Source: UKL13-2 sp038206765
GTDB taxonomy: Bacteria > Pseudomonadota > Gammaproteobacteria > Burkholderiales > Usitatibacteraceae
Length of the DNA stretch: 64,000 bases
Direction of reading: 5' to 3'
Assembly (NCBI GenBank): GCA_038206765.1
Contig: JBBRAM010000013.1
Span: forward strand, 49,721-113,720
Shown here: piece after piece, positions 61,530 through 64,000 of the stretch
Layout: every line of letters begins with the position of its first letter
Position numbering within the stretch: the stretch's first letter is position 1
The notes under the pieces: generated by a model
What the model was told of the DNA's origin: nothing
Seen by the model: the letters and a program-made list of their open reading frames with translations, nothing else
Databases searched by the model: none
Program-made: the position numbers and the translations under genes

Positions 61530-62772
61530 ACCAAAGGATGCCAATCCGCGTATCAAAACACTTTTTGTCGGAACGGCCGATGGGTTATCTGGACTGCTGT
61601 CCAAGGAAAGCCAACATGTGTTCAGTTATGCGGCGCCCGTTGTTGCCCAGTTAGACCAACGCATGGGAATCGCATTGTCGATGCCAGTCGCTGCGGAATC
61701 ATACAATTCAACTCCCATGCTTCCTGTATTCCAAACGTCGCTCCCGGAAGGATTTTTAAAAGATCGAATCGTCGATCGATTTTCGAAAACGATGCGTATC
61801 GACGACATGGCGCTGTTAGCGTTGGCAGGCGCGAACCGGGTCGGACGGCTTCGTTTGAGCCGCTCGGAGGAAATGCTTCCCGATACCGTTGGCGCGGAAA
61901 GCCTCAAAGAAATCATGGAGAGCGAGGGCACGCGAAACCTATTTCAGGACCTATGCGACAAATACCTTATTTCTTCGGGAATCTCTGGCGTACAGCCAAA
62001 AGTCGTCCTTAGCGCGATCGACGACTTACCCGGATCAACGACTTCGGATAACGCGCAACGGGCAACGACCTCGAATCCTTCGATCGGCGAGAAATCGACG
62101 CTGCGGGGAAAGAGCCTTATCGTGAAGTCATCGGGTGATGATTATCCGTCGCTCGCGGAGAACGAATTTCATTGCCTAACGATTGCCAAACAGGCAGGTC
62201 TAAGCGTACCGGAGTTCTGGCTATCAGAGGACAAGAAACGACTGGCCATTCGTCGCTTCGATATTGATGACAAGACAGGCCAATTCCTCGGTTTCGAGGA
62301 TATGGTTTCGCTTCAAGGAAAAGTTAACGATCAAAAGTACGAAGGATCTTATGAGAAAGTTGCCTTCGCAATTGAGCAAAACGCTTCGCCTACACTCGCA
62401 CAGAAATCGCTCAATAAATTTTTCGAGTCAGTTGTGATTTCGATTGTCCTGCGCAACGGCGACGGACACCTAAAAAACTTCGGGCTGCTATACACAGACC
62501 CCTCGAGCGATGACTGTCGGCTCTCGCCGCTTTACGATCTGGTTTGTACAACTGTTTATTTGCCGCCGGATCAATTAGCCCTAAGCCTCGCAAAGTCAAA
62601 ATCGTGGCCGGATCGAAAAACGCTCATTGAATTCGGTCAAAAAACTTGTCATGTCGATCACCCGGCATTGGCAATTGATCGAATTGTGGATTCAGTTGCG
62701 CAGTACAAACCGGAAAGTGATGATTCAGGGATATGGCGCAAAATGCGCGAACAATTCGATTTTTTGGGCTAA
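61495..62772 (+). CDS. hipA: HipA-like serine/threonine kinase toxin
   Basis: Type II toxin kinase; E. coli HipA phosphorylates glutamyl-tRNA synthetase and triggers persistence. 425 residues. N-terminal subdomain PVFQTSLPEGFLKDR and ANRVGRLRL; the Ser/Gly loop SSGISGVQPKVVLS near 160; LIVKSSGDDYPSLAENE; the catalytic NGDGHLKNFG near 320 (Asp and Asn kept); SPLYDLVCT. All kinase elements appear intact. ATG 61495 is preferred to TTG 61492. The target may differ from E. coli. Confidence 0.9.
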   Translation: MNLGNFIVTTLKPKDANPRIKTLFVGTADGLSGLLSKESQHVFSYAAPVVAQLDQRMGIALSMPVAAESYNSTPMLPVFQTSLPEGFLKDRIVDRFSKTMRIDDMALLALAGANRVGRLRLSRSEEMLPDTVGAESLKEIMESEGTRNLFQDLCDKYLISSGISGVQPKVVLSAIDDLPGSTTSDNAQRATTSNPSIGEKSTLRGKSLIVKSSGDDYPSLAENEFHCLTIAKQAGLSVPEFWLSEDKKRLAIRRFDIDDKTGQFLGFEDMVSLQGKVNDQKYEGSYEKVAFAIEQNASPTLAQKSLNKFFESVVISIVLRNGDGHLKNFGLLYTDPSSDDCRLSPLYDLVCTTVYLPPDQLALSLAKSKSWPDRKTLIEFGQKTCHVDHPALAIDRIVDSVAQYKPESDDSGIWRKMREQFDFLG

Positions 62773-62938
62773 ATATGAACGCTGGTCGGCGAAGTAACCA
62801 ATTGCAACTAATAGCCGAATTGACGAGTTGCTGTCGTTTGTAGACGATCGGTTTGGTTGACTGCCGCATCACCACGGTTGAGGTGGACGGTCTGGACGCT
62901 TGCCGACTTCGTAATAATCTGACTAAACAAAATTTAAT

Positions 62939-62971
62939 GGGCCCTCGTTGGGCCCTCGCAGGGCCCCCGTT
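62939..62971. repeat. 11-bp tandem repeat with GGGCCC cores
   Basis: Three units: GGGCCCTCGTT, GGGCCCTCGCA, GGGCCCCCGTT. Each carries a self-complementary GGGCCC, so hairpins can form between units. It lies just beyond the terminator of the tRNA-Thr fragment. No gene is seen from 62773 to this point. Confidence 0.75.
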
Positions 62972-62973
62972 AA

Positions 62974-63005
62974 AGTAAAAAAGGCTTACCTAACGGTAAG
63001 CCTTT
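62974..63005 (-). terminator. Intrinsic terminator of the tRNA-Thr(CGU) locus
   Basis: A perfect 11-bp stem (AAAGGCTTACC with GGTAAGCCTTT, loop TAAC). Read on the minus strand the stem is followed by a run of T (TTTTTTACTTT), so it terminates transcription coming from the tRNA fragment on its right. Confidence 0.85.
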
Positions 63006-63013
63006 GATTTTAT

Positions 63014-63060
63014 TGGTGCCGAAAAGAGGAATCGAACCTCCGACCGCATTACGAATGCAA
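63014..63060 (-). tRNA. 3' fragment of tRNA-Thr(CGU), probable att site
   Basis: The minus-strand sequence contains anticodon loop TTCGTAA (anticodon CGU) with its 3' stem, T-arm GGAGG-TTCGATT-CCTC, acceptor strand TTTCGGC, discriminator A and encoded CCA. The D-arm and 5' acceptor strand are absent; the sequence to the right is unrelated and AT-rich. The variable loop seems 3 bases short. So the gene is a partial copy, not functional. Such fragments mark the far end of islands integrated in a tRNA 3' end. Confidence 0.75.
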
Positions 63061-63317
63061 TTTTGACTGTCGTTTTAAAAGAACTCGATTCGACGCTAAA
63101 CGGAAAATTATTGCGTATCTTCATGAAAAAAAACGAGAAAGTTTTTTACTAAATAAAGTATGGCATATTTGTTGGCCAATAAATCTTTTGTTTTTGTCAC
63201 ACGGAGGGTGCCAAAAGCATTTGGGCGCAGGCCGGTGAGAATGCGTCGAGGAAATTTATTCTTATAAATTACGTACGCGTTATGACGTTTTTGTAGCCCG
63301 CCTTGGGCTAAGCCGCA
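63061..63317. other. AT-rich stretch at the left end of the putative island
   Basis: No gene. Several runs of A and T (for example at 63126-63160) stand out from the chromosomal flank. It lies between the tRNA fragment and the truncated nucleotidyltransferase-like gene. A promoter cannot be assigned. Confidence 0.45.
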
Positions 63318-63862
63318 TTACTGAGTATCCAATCCGTATGCAATATTGATGCGTCCTAGGATATCAGCCACTGTCGCGTTTCTAAGTCCCAGACTTTTAG
63401 GGTCAAGAGAATCATCGTTAGCGATAGCGCCAACAAATTTTTTCATGTCGAGCGCGATCTTCTCCGCTACTTCGATGCGGTCGGTCGGCGCCAACAATTG
63501 CGACAGACGAAGAATGTCATTGACGTGCTTGCGAATATTTTTCTCGTCTACTCGCTCACCTTTTCCCTTGCGCTCCGTTAGTTCAAGCCACGCGATCGCC
63601 TTTAGGGGAATTAGTCGATCTTCTCCAATACACCGTAAACCGTTTATTTCACGCCGCCCCGCCATGATGAAAGCGTAATACACATCATCGAGCAAGATAG
63701 CAGAAAGGCTTGAAACAGCTTCATCGAATGGAATCGGCGTTAGCGTTCCGTCTACGTTTGGACGCAGACTATCTGGCACACGGGAAAATAATTCGACCAT
63801 CGCAGGAAAGGAATCATCGGCAGGTTTCTGAAAACGATAAAATATTGGCTGACCGGTATCGA
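63318..63862 (-). pseudogene. Truncated AbiEii-type nucleotidyltransferase-like gene
   Basis: A frame on minus ends at 63318 and is open rightward to about 63862. It reads FYRFQKPADDSFPAMVELFSRVPDSL, then PIPFDEAVSSLSAILLDD, GEDRLIPLKAIAWLELTERK and DEKNIRKHVNDILRLSQLL. This resembles the C-terminal two thirds of nucleotidyltransferase/AbiEii-toxin-like proteins. ATG 63800 would give only 160 residues, but coding similarity continues upstream of it. The N-terminal catalytic part is cut off where the IS256-like terminus begins. Confidence 0.6.
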
Positions 63863-64000
63863 GGGTATAAATATTTTTGTGTAGATTAAATTTTTGCTAG
63901 GCTTCTTAACTCACCAAGGAGTCACGCATGTCGCACCGCAAAACCGCTATTCCCGCATTACCGTTAGCCAGCCAGAAACTTATAGAGCAGCTCATGGCAG
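63862..64000 (+). mobile_element. IS256-family-like insertion sequence, left end (cut by window edge)
   Basis: From about 63862 a terminal sequence GAGGGTATAAATATTTTTGTGTAG has the TTTTTGTGTA feature common at IS256-family ends. 66 bp further the transposase frame begins. Most of the element is outside the window, so the right inverted repeat and target duplication cannot be seen. Confidence 0.55.
63928..64000 (+). CDS. Transposase N-terminus, IS256-family-like (partial)
   Basis: ATG 63928, with AAGGAG 8 bases upstream, encodes MSHRKTAIPALPLASQKLIE up to the window edge. The opening (basic residues, then IPALP...LIEQLMA) resembles Mutator/IS256-type transposases. Only 24 residues are visible, and the catalytic DDE residues are outside the window. 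Confidence 0.55.
   Translation, partial: MSHRKTAIPALPLASQKLIEQLMA

Overview
The window reads as chromosomal DNA of a betaproteobacterium with moderate GC content. The main reasons are gene order and gene choice. A minus-strand block encodes lptC-lptA-lptB-rpoN-hpf-ptsN-hprK-rapZ, with an HprK kinase next to PTS-Ntr. There is a pilB-pilC-pilD-coaE-zapD-yacG block, an aa3 oxidase locus carrying the small DUF2970 and DUF2909 proteins, and a hemA-prfA pair. No species can be named from the sequence alone.

Layout: (1) 0.3-5.1 kb, rlmF and then an exported pair: a DUF1800 protein with three N-terminal DUF5648-like repeats and a Tat-exported DUF1501 protein. (2) 5.1-16 kb, housekeeping genes: inositol monophosphatase family, rsmE, argA, yggX, phoU, rpiA, ilvA, an MFS transporter, prfA and hemA. 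(3) 16.4-23.9 kb, an exported glutathione peroxidase, then type IV pilus assembly genes pilB, pilC and pilD running into coaE, zapD, yacG and a DUF2244 membrane protein. (4) 24.1-34.1 kb, a near-complete cytochrome c oxidase locus with structural subunits (coxB, coxA, coxC), copper delivery (ctaG, Sco, a Sco-like thiol protein), haem A synthesis (ctaA, ctaB), SURF1 and three small membrane proteins. (5) 34.2-35.1 kb, a small hypothetical gene and a decayed stretch. (6) 35.2-43.8 kb, the LPS-export/sigma-54/PTS-Ntr block on the minus strand, headed by a GspJ-like pseudopilin. (7) 44.1-53.7 kb, a type II secretion-like set: gspK-L-M-C-D on plus and gspH-I on minus, separated by a DsbD/ScsB-type reductase and tRNA-Thr(UGU). 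GspE, F and G are not in the window. (8) 54-60.4 kb, two large signalling proteins, a four-PAS GGDEF/EAL protein and a SAM-adenylate cyclase-ATPase-TPR protein. (9) 60.4-64 kb, accessory DNA: a decayed FitAB/VapBC-type toxin-antitoxin locus, an apparently intact hipBA module with a large palindromic operator, and a 3' fragment of tRNA-Thr(CGU) with its terminator. That fragment looks like the left end of an integrated island. Inside the island a nucleotidyltransferase-like gene is cut by an IS256-like element that runs off the right edge.

The most unexpected pattern is not a gene. At about ten places, short perfect or near-perfect tandem duplications (unit 5-13 bp, a different sequence each time) lie within roughly 10-130 bp upstream of a start codon (IMPase, phoU, MFS, yacG, coxA, a 46-aa cox protein, surf1, rapZ, rpoN, dsbD). 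The largest is a nine-copy 9-bp array that touches the yacG start codon and keeps yacG in frame with the zapD stop codon.
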